Source: JBGPYM01 sp041493205 (lineage in GTDB: Bacteria > Bacteroidota > Ignavibacteria > UBA10030 > UBA6906). Taken from it: DNA of 20,025 nucleotides. Made by a program: the position numbers and the translations under genes. This document shows positions 8,081 through 14,357 of the stretch, in pieces. The notes under the pieces are model-generated. The model did not search any database. It was not told the DNA's origin and was given only the letters and a program-made list of their open reading frames with translations. Position 1 is the stretch's first letter, and each line of letters begins with the position of its first letter. Location: NCBI GenBank assembly GCA_041493205.1, contig JBGPYM010000025.1, positions 1-20,025 on the forward strand, read 5' to 3'.

Positions 8081-8142
8081 TGGCACGGGCCAAGATGCAG
8101 TGGCACGGGCCAAGATGCAGTGGCACGGGCGTCCCGCCCGTG
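8081..8142. repeat. 20-bp tandem repeat ending in a REP-like palindrome
   Basis: The unit tggcacgggccaagatgcag occurs twice head to tail (8081-8100, 8101-8120). Its first 10 bases then occur a third time and run into a palindrome: cacgggc (8124-8130), loop gtccc, gcccgtg (8136-8142). It lies between two minus-strand genes, just after the MoaD/E1/rhodanese stop at 8161. The hairpin lacks a T tract, so it is more likely a dispersed REP-like element or mRNA 3'-end stabiliser than an intrinsic terminator. The ggcacgggcgtcccgcccgtg core resembles an intergenic palindrome I associate with many environmental genomes, where it is often mis-annotated as coding. Confidence 0.75.
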
Positions 8143-8160
8143 GCTCTCCCGGAGAGTGAC

Positions 8161-9606
8161 TCAATAGCGGGGAAGCGACGGATCAATCCGCTGTGCCCAG
8201 GCGTCAATGCCCCCGGTGAGATTCCTGACTCTCGCAAATCCGCTCTTGCGGAGAAACTCCGCCGCCTGTGCGCTTCGGACACCGGTCCTGCAGTAGACCA
8301 CGATGTCTTGTGTCGTGTCGAGTTCGCTCATGCGCGCGGGCAAATCCCCGAGGGGGATGAGATGAGCATCAAGGTGGACAATGTCGTATTCATGGGGCTC
8401 GCGCACGTCAAGGAGGAACAGATTCTCCCCTCTGTCGCGTTGCGCCTTCAATTGTTCGACCGTTATGTCGCGCTGGGCCGTGCCGCCCTGCCCGGCAGGT
8501 GAAGCAGGGATCCCGCAGAACTCGTCGTAATCGATCAGCGCGTGGATGGTGGGAGACTCCCCGCAGATCGGGCATGCAGGATCCTTCCGCAGAGTCAGCT
8601 CGCGGAAACTGAACTGGAGCGCGTCGAACAACACCAGCCTCCCGACCAGCGTATCCCCCTGCCCGATGATGAGCTTGATGGTCTCGAGAGCCTGCAGCGA
8701 ACCGATGATACCCGGCAACACCCCAAGCACGCCCCCTTCGGCGCAGCTGGGCACAAGCCCCGGAGGGGGCGGCGCCGGATAGAGGCACCGGTAGCACGGC
8801 CCGCTCCGCGCATCGAAGACGCTGACCTGGCCGTCGAAGCGGAAGATCGACCCATAAACGTTTGGTTTCCCCAGGAGCACGCAGGCGTCGTTGACGAGAT
8901 ACCGGGTGGCAAAGTTGTCGGTGCCATCGACGATGACGTCGTACCGTTCAAGGATGCGGAGGGCATTCTCCGACGTGAGGCGCACTTCGTGTGGTTCCAC
9001 GACGACGTGCGGATTGACGCCCCGTAGAGACTCTTCGGCGGAAGCAAGCTTTGACCGGCCGATGTCGGCAGTCGTATGGACAATCTGGCGCTGGAGGTTC
9101 GTCACCTCCACCACGTCAAAATCCACGATGCCGATGGTGCCCACCCCCGCCGCTGCAAGGTAGAGCCCGAGAGGCGATCCGAGTCCACCCGCACCGACGA
9201 TAAGCACGCGGGAGGCCTTCAACCGCATCTGGCCTTTCATCCCCACTTCGGGCATAATCAGGTGCCGGCTGTACCGTAGAATCTCCTCGTTGCGCAGAGC
9301 GACATCGGGGACCGCTTCAATTCCCGGAGCGCCGCCGGCGATTGCGGGGACGATGCTGAGAGTGTCCGATGCGCCGACGGGAGTCTTTCCCTGCTTCAGG
9401 TACCGGATGTCCTTGTCGTTCAGGTAGATATTCACATAACTCCGCAGGCCGCCGTTCTCCGCGTATAGATGCGGCCTGAGCTGTGCAAAACGCGACGCCA
9501 GGTTCCCCAGGACCTCTTCCACCGTCTCTCCCTCAAGCATGACCGATGCCTGCTTTCCCGTGTAGCTCCGGAGGGGGGAAGGAATAAATACCGTTACTGC
9601 CATCAT
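8161..9606 (-). CDS. moeB: Fused MoaD/ThiS-like ubiquitin-fold, MoeB/ThiF-type E1 enzyme and rhodanese
   Basis: 481 residues with three domains. Residues 3-92 are a ubiquitin-fold sulfur carrier (MoaD/ThiS/CysO type) ending in Gly91-Gly92. Residues 108-365 are an E1-like adenylyltransferase: RYSRHL (111-116), nucleotide loop GAGGLGSP (138-145), zinc pairs CYRC (271-274) and CPIC (345-348), and the candidate catalytic Cys288 in SCAEGGVLGVLPG. Residues 383-475 are a rhodanese with active-site loop CRTGVRS (Cys439). Free carriers are activated at a C-terminal GG, but here the GG is followed by APGIEAVPD and the E1. No in-frame ATG, GTG or TTG lies between GG and RYSRHL, so a separate carrier would require proteolysis. 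ATG 9606 overlaps the JAMM gene's stop (ATGA), with AAGGAG nearby; the second ATG, at 9603, is an equally good start. Last gene of the cysteine operon; expected role is making protein thiocarboxylate. Confidence 0.92.
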   Translation of the reverse strand: MMAVTVFIPSPLRSYTGKQASVMLEGETVEEVLGNLASRFAQLRPHLYAENGGLRSYVNIYLNDKDIRYLKQGKTPVGASDTLSIVPAIAGGAPGIEAVPDVALRNEEILRYSRHLIMPEVGMKGQMRLKASRVLIVGAGGLGSPLGLYLAAAGVGTIGIVDFDVVEVTNLQRQIVHTTADIGRSKLASAEESLRGVNPHVVVEPHEVRLTSENALRILERYDVIVDGTDNFATRYLVNDACVLLGKPNVYGSIFRFDGQVSVFDARSGPCYRCLYPAPPPPGLVPSCAEGGVLGVLPGIIGSLQALETIKLIIGQGDTLVGRLVLFDALQFSFRELTLRKDPACPICGESPTIHALIDYDEFCGIPASPAGQGGTAQRDITVEQLKAQRDRGENLFLLDVREPHEYDIVHLDAHLIPLGDLPARMSELDTTQDIVVYCRTGVRSAQAAEFLRKSGFARVRNLTGGIDAWAQRIDPSLPRY

Positions 9607-10088
9607 AACTCCTTTCTGGGTTTCGCAGGGATGCCCGTCGTGTGCGGCTGGGTCGCGTGGGCAGCGGGCGCCGAGACCACCACGGACGCCTGTTCAAACC
9701 GATCCCTGTTTTCACGGAGCGCCCAGGCGGTGAGATCGTCGGCCTTCCCTTCCCTGACGGAAACGATGACATACGTGAACCAGGGGAGGGCATGCTCTGT
9801 ATCGTACTGGGAGGGCGCCGCCGGATGATCGGGGTGCGAATGATAGAACCCCAGGAGGTCCATCCCGCGTTCCGCGGCGGTCCTCTCCGCTTCGAGGTAC
9901 TGGGCCGGACTGACAAGGAACCTCCGCTTCCGGTTCACCTCCTGGACATTGTCAACCGGATACACCGCGTCAATTGTCCGGTTCCCGTCGACCTCCCGCC
10001 CCAGCATCACGCCGCAGCACTCTTCGGGATACGTGCGGACGCCGTGGTCTCGTATCTGCTGCAATGCATCTTCCCCAATTCTGATCAT
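9603..10088 (-). CDS. mec: JAMM/MPN+ metalloprotease, Mec type
   Basis: 161 residues. The zinc-metalloprotease signature is complete: Glu23 in PEECCG, then HSH (His83, His85), Ser93 and Asp96 in HSHPDHPAAPSQYD, giving H-x-H-x7-S-x2-D. In Mycobacterium the homologue Mec hydrolyses the CysO-cysteine adduct, releasing cysteine after CysM has used the carrier's thiocarboxylate. Here it sits between cysM and a carrier-E1 fusion, overlapping both by four bases (ATGA at 10085-10088 and at 9603-9606), so the three are translationally coupled. Because the carrier's Gly-Gly is buried in the fusion, this protease could also cut the precursor after Gly-Gly; that is inference. The C-terminal 25 residues or so (from VVVSAPAAH) are low-complexity and probably disordered. 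Confidence 0.9.
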   Translation of the reverse strand: MIRIGEDALQQIRDHGVRTYPEECCGVMLGREVDGNRTIDAVYPVDNVQEVNRKRRFLVSPAQYLEAERTAAERGMDLLGFYHSHPDHPAAPSQYDTEHALPWFTYVIVSVREGKADDLTAWALRENRDRFEQASVVVSAPAAHATQPHTTGIPAKPRKEL

Positions 10089-11089
10089 GCCGTCCTCCCG
10101 TTCTCTCCTTCTTCCCAGAACCGCTCGCTTGCATACCGCGCGCCGCCATCCGGAAAAATCGTTACGATCAGAGCCGAGGGAATCGAGCGCGCGATGGTGA
10201 CACAGGCGGCAAGCACTGCGCCGCTGGAAACGCCGACGAACACCCCCTCGTCGCGCGCCAGCCGGCGGGTCATCGCATACGCTTCCTCTGTCGAGACGAT
10301 GATCCTCTCGTCAACAAGGGATGGTTCGTAAATTCCGGGGACGATCGCGGATTCAAGATGCTTGAGCCCCTCAATGCCGTGCAGGGGCGAGTCGGGTTCC
10401 ACGGCGATGCATCGGATGGCGCCCGAGAATTTCTTCAGCCGGCGTGCCACCCCCGTGAACGTGCCCGTGGTCCCGAGCCCTGCCACAAAATGGGTTATCC
10501 GGCCTTCGGTCTGCGCGAGGATCTCCGGGCCGGTCGTACGCTCATGCGCCTGCCAGTTGGCAGCATTGTTGTACTGGTCGGGATAGTAATAGTTCTCCGG
10601 ATCGGCTGCCACGATTTCCTTCACGCGCTCCTGCGCTCCGTCCGTGCCCGTGAGCGGATCGGTCAGGATGATCTCAGCGCCGTAGGCGATGAGAGCGCTT
10701 TTCCGTTCAGGACTTGCGTTTGCAGGGAGCGCGAGCTTGACACGATACCCGGCGAGAGCGCCGAGCATAGCATAGGCGATTCCCGTGTTCCCGCTGGTCG
10801 CGTCTATGATGGTCCTTCCCCGGGTCAGCGCACCTGAGCGCTCTGCCTCAACCAGCATGTTGAGTGCAGCCCGGTCCTTGACGGAGCCGCCCGGATTGAG
10901 CCATTCGGCTTTGGCGTGGATCTCGACCTGCTCTCGCTCCGGGGCGCACTTCCTGATTCTTATGAGGGGCGTGTTGCCTATCCGCCCGGCAATTGAACCG
11001 GGATCTGCCATGAGACGGGAAAGGTCGTTCTCCCGCCGTTCAAGGGCGGAACGATGCTGCGATCTCTCAAATACCTCACGAAACGTCAT
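10085..11089 (-). CDS. cysM: Cysteine synthase CysM-type (PLP, beta-family)
   Basis: 334 residues. The PLP lysine is in NPGGSVKDRAA (Lys71). TSGNTGIA (98-105) is the substrate loop, GLGTTGT (204-210) binds the PLP phosphate, and GVSSGA (286-291) faces the pyridine nitrogen. The enzyme replaces the leaving group of O-acetyl- or O-phosphoserine with sulfur. CysM forms accept thiosulfate or, in Mycobacterium, thiocarboxylated CysO; the next two genes encode exactly the carrier, E1 and JAMM protease of that route, so the protein-bound route is the best guess. It starts 26 residues before the usual beginning of the fold. The ATG at 11089 has GGAGAGG about 9 nt upstream, and Met27 lacks an RBS. The gene follows a leader ORF and intrinsic terminator, so expression is probably controlled by attenuation. 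Confidence 0.93.
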   Translation of the reverse strand: MTFREVFERSQHRSALERRENDLSRLMADPGSIAGRIGNTPLIRIRKCAPEREQVEIHAKAEWLNPGGSVKDRAALNMLVEAERSGALTRGRTIIDATSGNTGIAYAMLGALAGYRVKLALPANASPERKSALIAYGAEIILTDPLTGTDGAQERVKEIVAADPENYYYPDQYNNAANWQAHERTTGPEILAQTEGRITHFVAGLGTTGTFTGVARRLKKFSGAIRCIAVEPDSPLHGIEGLKHLESAIVPGIYEPSLVDERIIVSTEEAYAMTRRLARDEGVFVGVSSGAVLAACVTIARSIPSALIVTIFPDGGARYASERFWEEGENGRTA

Positions 11090-11119
11090 CGCTGTGAACC
11101 TCTCCGGGCTTCAAAAATC

Positions 11120-11150
11120 AAAAAACCCTTCGCCGGTTTCCGACGAAGGG
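11120..11150 (-). terminator. Intrinsic terminator (attenuator) before cysM
   Basis: Read on the minus strand: CCCTTCGTCGG (11150-11140), loop AAA, CCGGCGAAGGG (11136-11126), then six T (11125-11120). The 11-bp stem has one G-U pair. It lies 31 nt after the leader-ORF stop and 30 nt before the cysM start, in the same direction as both, so it would stop transcription before cysM unless disrupted. Confidence 0.88.
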
Positions 11151-11181
11151 CCTCTAAGTACTGATTTGTCAATTACTTAGT

Positions 11182-11289
11182 TTACGGCACGATTCCTTCG
11201 CGTAGCCAGGGTAGTGCATCGGCACCGGGACAACAACAGGCGCAGGCCGAAACCCTTATGGAAACACGCGAAATTGACAGCTTTTTCAT
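11182..11289 (-). CDS. 35-aa cysteine-rich leader peptide upstream of cysM
   Basis: A short ORF with ATG at 11289 and TAA at 11184-11182. It begins MKKLSISRV and carries SACACCCPGADALPW (14-28), with Cys at 16, 18, 19 and 20 encoded TGC, TGT, TGT, TGT. Four Cys in five codons is extreme for a 35-residue peptide, and the gene downstream is a cysteine synthase. A sigma70-type promoter ends 9 nt before the ATG, so the message is probably leaderless or nearly so; correspondingly there is no RBS. Polycysteine leaderless short ORFs acting as cysteine-responsive attenuators have been reported in mycobacteria; this one lies in a Gram-negative-like genome. The peptide probably has no function of its own beyond being translated. 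An N-terminal signal peptide is an unlikely alternative, since the hydrophobic core is weak. Confidence 0.75.
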   Translation of the reverse strand: MKKLSISRVSIRVSACACCCPGADALPWLREGIVP

Positions 11290-11298
11290 GACGTTTCT

Positions 11299-11327
11299 AA
11301 TATAATTCCGCCAACTACTAATGTCAA
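11299..11327 (-). promoter_or_regulatory. Strong sigma70-type promoter of the cysM operon
   Basis: On the minus strand: TTGACA (11327-11322), exactly 17 bp, then TATATT (11304-11299). The -35 is perfect and the -10 matches 5 of 6. The likely start site is around 11293-11290, essentially at the leader ATG (11289). Confidence 0.8.
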
Positions 11328-11375
11328 GATAAAGAACACTGGGGTAATCGCGTTTCGTTCCGTTCTCCGGACAGG

Positions 11376-11404
11376 TTGAGACTTGCAGATTTTTTCAATA
11401 CTCT
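11376..11404 (+). promoter_or_regulatory. Candidate promoter for the beta-barrel gene at 11458
   Basis: TTGAGA (11376-11381), 17 bp, TACTCT (11399-11404). If used, transcription would begin near 11411, after the in-frame ATG at 11407. This favours the ATG at 11458 as the real start. It lies back to back with the cysM promoter, about 50 bp away. Confidence 0.4.
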
Positions 11405-11457
11405 GAATGTCGATCACCGCAGACCATCAGCGCCACTCACCTTTTAGAACCCAGATA

Positions 11458-12447
11458 ATGTGCCGGAGGCATGTAGACCTGTTTATTGTCCTGTTGAGCG
11501 TGGTCTTGTGTAGTGCCTTTCTCGCTGCGGAGGGGAAAGCCCAGTCGAGGCTCGGCACGGGATTCGCCGTGAACCGGGTGAACGCGTGCGATTTCTGTCT
11601 CGCCGCCCAGGGGATATCCCCGCTGGAAGTGGGTGCGACCGGATTGAGGGTGGATGTACGCTACCTCCGCCTGGGGACGATGTATAACGACGGCACGCAA
11701 ACGGACAATGCCGAGAAGGAAACAGAGTCACACCTCACACAGCAGTACTCGATTTTCTTTTCGCTTGATGACCGATTCTCCGCGGCGGGCATCGTGCCTG
11801 TGGCACGCCGCCATGCGGAGTCGCTGGCGGAGGACGGATCGACCGTGACAGGCGACCAGTTCGGCCTTGCAGACGTGTCGCTGCTGGTCCGGTACAAAGC
11901 ATTCGTCGATCACTCGATCGAATCGACCACGATACTCTCGCTAGCAGGTGGTGTGAAGTTTCCGACGGGAAGGACTGACGGGAAGGACAGCCGCGGAGAT
12001 CTGCTGGACCCGCATATCCAGCTCGGGACCGGCTCCACCGATTTCCTCGCGGGTGTGAATGGATTCATGACGGTGGGAAGATCGGCGATCATCCTGAATC
12101 TCCTGAGCGGCATTGTGACGGGAGGTGCCCACGGTCACCGGTTCGGCCCCAACCTCAACTATGAGGCCGCGTACCGTTACAAAGTCTATCCCTCCGAATA
12201 CGGCGACACGCAGATCTTCACCACCATCAGCATCAGCGGTGAATGGAGGGGGGAGGAGTCACAGAACGGAGTCACCGACGGGAACACGGGCGGTAACGTC
12301 ACGTATCTCGCGCCGGGTTTGCAGCTTTTTCTGACGCCGGCACTTTCCCTGGAAGGGACGGTGCAGGTTCCGCTCTTCCACGGATTGCATGGCCGGCAGC
12401 TGGGTGAGGACTTCAGAGTGATGGGCGGCGTGCAGATCCTGTTGTAG
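11458..12447 (+). CDS. Exported outer-membrane beta-barrel protein (transporter/MetA-pathway-like) with NACDFC motif
   Basis: 329 residues from the ATG at 11458; an in-frame ATG at 11407 would add 17 residues ahead of the signal peptide. From 11458 the frame opens with a signal peptide, MCRRHVDLFIVLLSVVLCSA followed by FLAAEGKAQ, with cleavage expected near KAQ-SRLG. The rest is a run of amphipathic, Gly- and Thr-rich strands (LRVDVRYLRLG, SIFFSLDDRF, TTILSLAGGVKFPTGRTDG, AIILNLLSGIVTGG, LSLEGTVQVPLFHG) ending in VMGGVQILL. It resembles the outer-membrane family annotated as phenol-degradation MetA-like or transporter. Early in the mature protein VNACDFCLAAQGISPLE contains a CxxC pair that could bind metal or form a disulfide. 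The next gene, a diheme cytochrome, follows after 26 bp, so the pair probably forms an operon. Confidence 0.78.
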   Translation: MCRRHVDLFIVLLSVVLCSAFLAAEGKAQSRLGTGFAVNRVNACDFCLAAQGISPLEVGATGLRVDVRYLRLGTMYNDGTQTDNAEKETESHLTQQYSIFFSLDDRFSAAGIVPVARRHAESLAEDGSTVTGDQFGLADVSLLVRYKAFVDHSIESTTILSLAGGVKFPTGRTDGKDSRGDLLDPHIQLGTGSTDFLAGVNGFMTVGRSAIILNLLSGIVTGGAHGHRFGPNLNYEAAYRYKVYPSEYGDTQIFTTISISGEWRGEESQNGVTDGNTGGNVTYLAPGLQLFLTPALSLEGTVQVPLFHGLHGRQLGEDFRVMGGVQILL

Positions 12448-12473
12448 CCATTCTTGGAACGGAGTGATTGTTG

Positions 12474-13487
12474 ATGCGAAACCGCAGAAAAAAGTCATCG
12501 GCGGTCGGACGTGCCCGTTGGGCAGGCGGCGTGTGTGTCGTGATGCTGACACTCCTGGCTGTTCAATCGGGTGGAACCCGCACGCAGCAGGCAGCACTTC
12601 CGGACACCCTCGGGCTGAACCACGGGAGACTGATCCCTTCTTCGACCTCCATGGTGACGGCCTGGTCGATCCCGCGTGATCCATCGGCAGACTCCACCCT
12701 CGGGGATTCCCTCCGGGCCGCCCGCATTCGATGGGGGTTCCGGCTGTTCATGAACACAACTGACCAGGCACCGCAATTCACGAAGAACCGGGTTCAGTGC
12801 AATAATTGTCATCTGAATGGGGGGCAGCGGGAGCTGGCAATGCCCCTTGTGGGAGTCGCGTCTGTCTTCCCGGAGTACAATAACAGGGAGGGGCGGATGA
12901 TCACGCTTGAGGACCGTATCGTGGGGTGCTTTCAACGAAGCGAGAACGCCACGGGTGCGGAGCTCCCGGACGGTGGGAAGTCCCGTACGCTGACATCGGA
13001 ACGCCGCACGCCCGATCCTGAATCCAGGGAGGTCGTTGCCCTGGCCGCGTACATCACCTGGCTATCCGAAGGATTTGCACACGGTGACACGCTTCGCTGG
13101 CGCGGTCACAATATTATCCCTGCCGATCGGAGGATTCCTGTTGCACAACTCAGCCGCGCGCGCGGGAGAACGCTCTTCCTCGATAAGTGCGCTGCGTGTC
13201 ATGGCAGGGACGGGCAGGGGGTGCAGATCGGCGATAAAAAAGCGGGACCCCTGTGGGGTCCCGCTTCCTGGAACGACGGCGCCGGCGCTGCTCGTGTGTA
13301 TACCCTTGCCGGTATGATCCGGTACACGATGCCTTATCTCAACCCGGGGAGTCTGACCGATGAAGAGGCTCAGCAGATTGCCGCTTTCATCAACTCCATG
13401 CCGCGCCCCGAGTTTCCTCACAAGGACGACGATTACCGCACCGAACGCCTACCCCCCGATGCTGTGTATTACAAATCCCGCCCCTGA
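12474..13487 (+). CDS. Diheme cytochrome c, thiosulfate dehydrogenase (TsdA)-like
   Basis: 337 residues. The ATG at 12474 has GGAG 9 nt upstream; an alternative TTG lies two codons earlier. The N terminus is basic then hydrophobic (VGRARWAGGVCVVMLTLLAVQSG), a signal peptide or anchor. Two heme c motifs are seen: CNNCH (109-113) followed by LNGG, and CAACH (239-243) followed by GRDGQG. Between them DRIVGCFQRSENATG (147-161) matches the position where TsdA has a Cys ligand to heme 1 (here Cys152), and AGPLWGPASWNDGAG (257-271) is also TsdA-like. TsdA couples thiosulfate and tetrathionate in the periplasm. The Cys152 ligand role is family inference. A SoxA-like or other diheme electron carrier is possible. 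The context of DsrE and YeeE proteins supports sulfur metabolism. Confidence 0.83.
   Translation: MRNRRKKSSAVGRARWAGGVCVVMLTLLAVQSGGTRTQQAALPDTLGLNHGRLIPSSTSMVTAWSIPRDPSADSTLGDSLRAARIRWGFRLFMNTTDQAPQFTKNRVQCNNCHLNGGQRELAMPLVGVASVFPEYNNREGRMITLEDRIVGCFQRSENATGAELPDGGKSRTLTSERRTPDPESREVVALAAYITWLSEGFAHGDTLRWRGHNIIPADRRIPVAQLSRARGRTLFLDKCAACHGRDGQGVQIGDKKAGPLWGPASWNDGAGAARVYTLAGMIRYTMPYLNPGSLTDEEAQQIAAFINSMPRPEFPHKDDDYRTERLPPDAVYYKSRP
13236..13264 (-). terminator. Minus-strand intrinsic terminator embedded in the cytochrome gene
   Basis: A perfect 10-bp stem, GCGGGACCCC (13242-13251) and GGGGTCCCGC (13255-13264), with a 3-nt loop. Read on the minus strand it is followed by six T (13241-13236). 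On the plus strand no T tract follows, so only transcripts from the convergent dsrE-like gene would be stopped, about 240 nt after that gene's stop. Confidence 0.7.
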
Positions 13488-13504
13488 CGCAGGATGCTCA
13501 CACA

Positions 13505-14185
13505 TCATCCGGCGTAGCAATATGTACAGCCGTGCTCCTGAGCCCTGTTGATCGCCACGACGCCCGAAGTGACGACCTGGATACCGGGGAACACGCCCCC
13601 GACCCAATCCTTCTTGATGTCTTCGGCCTTCATCCCGGTTTTCTCCGCCGCTTTCATGCTGTAGAAGGTCATGGCCATGTCGCAAATGCCGAAGAGCACG
13701 CCGCTTTCCATCAGCTGATCAATGCCCATCCCGGGGAGAGGGAGCGAACCCTCTTTCGGTTTCCAGAATGGATTCATCGTCAGCGGGGCCTTCGTCGCCT
13801 GGTCCGTGATATCAAAAAACTCGCCGAACTTATACTTGTCCCAGAGACCGCTTTCCATCCCGAGGGGTATGGCGTCATGACGGAGGATGACGACCGCTTT
13901 CACGTCGGCGTCGGCAACGCCCAGCGACTTGTTCGTCATGAGGAACACGCGTGTCCACGCAAAAGGAAGTCCGCCGTGGGGCATGGGAGCGTCAAATACC
14001 TGTTTGTGCTTCCCCTTGATCTTCCCCAGCCAGGCTTCAAAACCTGAAGTGTCGGGGGAGGGGAATGTAGGGCCGGCAATGCCGAACTCACGGGGGATTG
14101 CGAGACCCGCGATGCCGACAGTCGTCGACGCAATCAGGGTTCCGAGAAAATCCCGCCGGGGAAGAGTGTTGTGGGGGACGGACAT
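13505..14185 (-). CDS. Tat-exported DsrE-like sulfur-relay protein
   Basis: 226 residues. ATG 14185 has GAGGAG 8 nt upstream. The N terminus has a twin-arginine motif, LPRRDFLGTLIAS (8-20), then a hydrophobic stretch, so it is probably folded in the cytoplasm and exported by Tat. The rest resembles DsrE/DsrF-like proteins: VKAVVILRHDAIPLGM (95-110), FGICDMAMTF (165-174) with Cys168 at the usual active-cysteine position, and a C-terminal GGVFPGIQVVTSGVVAINRA. It ends CTYCYAG, a CxxC (220-223) absent from the cytoplasmic DsrE fold core and perhaps redox-active or metal-binding. DsrE proteins carry persulfide sulfur between enzymes. It lies 17 bp from, and convergent with, the cytochrome, and divergent from the YeeE-type transporter pair. 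Confidence 0.78.
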   Translation of the reverse strand: MSVPHNTLPRRDFLGTLIASTTVGIAGLAIPREFGIAGPTFPSPDTSGFEAWLGKIKGKHKQVFDAPMPHGGLPFAWTRVFLMTNKSLGVADADVKAVVILRHDAIPLGMESGLWDKYKFGEFFDITDQATKAPLTMNPFWKPKEGSLPLPGMGIDQLMESGVLFGICDMAMTFYSMKAAEKTGMKAEDIKKDWVGGVFPGIQVVTSGVVAINRAQEHGCTYCYAG

Positions 14186-14293
14186 GGATGATTCTCCTCG
14201 CGATAATGGGACATGGTGATATGTGAAAGAACGGTGATCGGGAATTTAGCAAAGCTCGGTTATGGAAGCAAATCGATTATTGCCCCCGGCGCC

Positions 14294-14322
14294 TTGGAAC
14301 GTAACCGCCGGTGTGATATGTT
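14294..14322 (+). promoter_or_regulatory. Candidate promoter of the YeeE/YedE pair
   Basis: TTGGAA (14294-14299), 17 bp, TATGTT (14317-14322), giving a start near 14329 and a 5' UTR of about 30 nt to the ATG at 14358. A short inverted repeat, GCCTAATAAGGC, follows at 14326-14337. Confidence 0.45.
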
Positions 14323-14357
14323 GAGGCCTAATAAGGCATAATGACAAGGGAAGGGAA

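Larger units (their letters stand above)
11120..11289 (-). promoter_or_regulatory. Putative cysteine-responsive transcription attenuator
   Basis: Four segments can form alternative pairs in the minus-strand RNA. Segment 1, UUCGCGU (11272-11266), is complementary to segment 2, ACGCGAA (11203-11197). Segment 2, as GCGAAGG (11201-11195), can pair with CCUUCGU (11149-11143) in the terminator's 5' arm, which otherwise pairs with segment 4 (11136-11126). A further 7-bp helix, CUAAGUA/UACUUAG (11180-11174 with 11160-11154), lies between leader stop and terminator and could extend the anti-terminator. The Cys codons (11244-11230) lie upstream of segment 2. Ribosome stalling there would leave segment 2 free to block the terminator; completing the peptide would cover segment 2 and allow termination. 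Helices are seen in sequence; the mechanism is inferred. Confidence 0.65.

Noticed and set aside
8081..8130. Possible CRISPR array
   Set aside because: The repeats are directly adjacent with no spacers, only two and a half copies, and no cas genes are near.
8124..8142. Intrinsic terminator for the cysM operon
   Set aside because: The palindrome lies after the last gene of the operon but has no T tract on the minus strand; better explained as a REP-like element.
8047..8502. Plus-strand ORF reading through the REP-like repeat (GTGVPPV-type translation)
   Set aside because: Its start region is the palindromic repeat and the rest is antisense to the rhodanese domain. This is a typical artefact of such repeats.
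11158..11180. Riboswitch (for example SAM or OAS-responsive) before cysM
   Set aside because: The leader is short and mostly occupied by the Cys-rich ORF; no known riboswitch core could be recognised, and translation-dependent attenuation explains the layout better.
14264..14326. Short ORF (about 20 codons) upstream of the YeeE pair as a second leader peptide
   Set aside because: It lies across the candidate promoter, has a single Cys just before its stop, no control-codon run and no terminator before the transporter genes.
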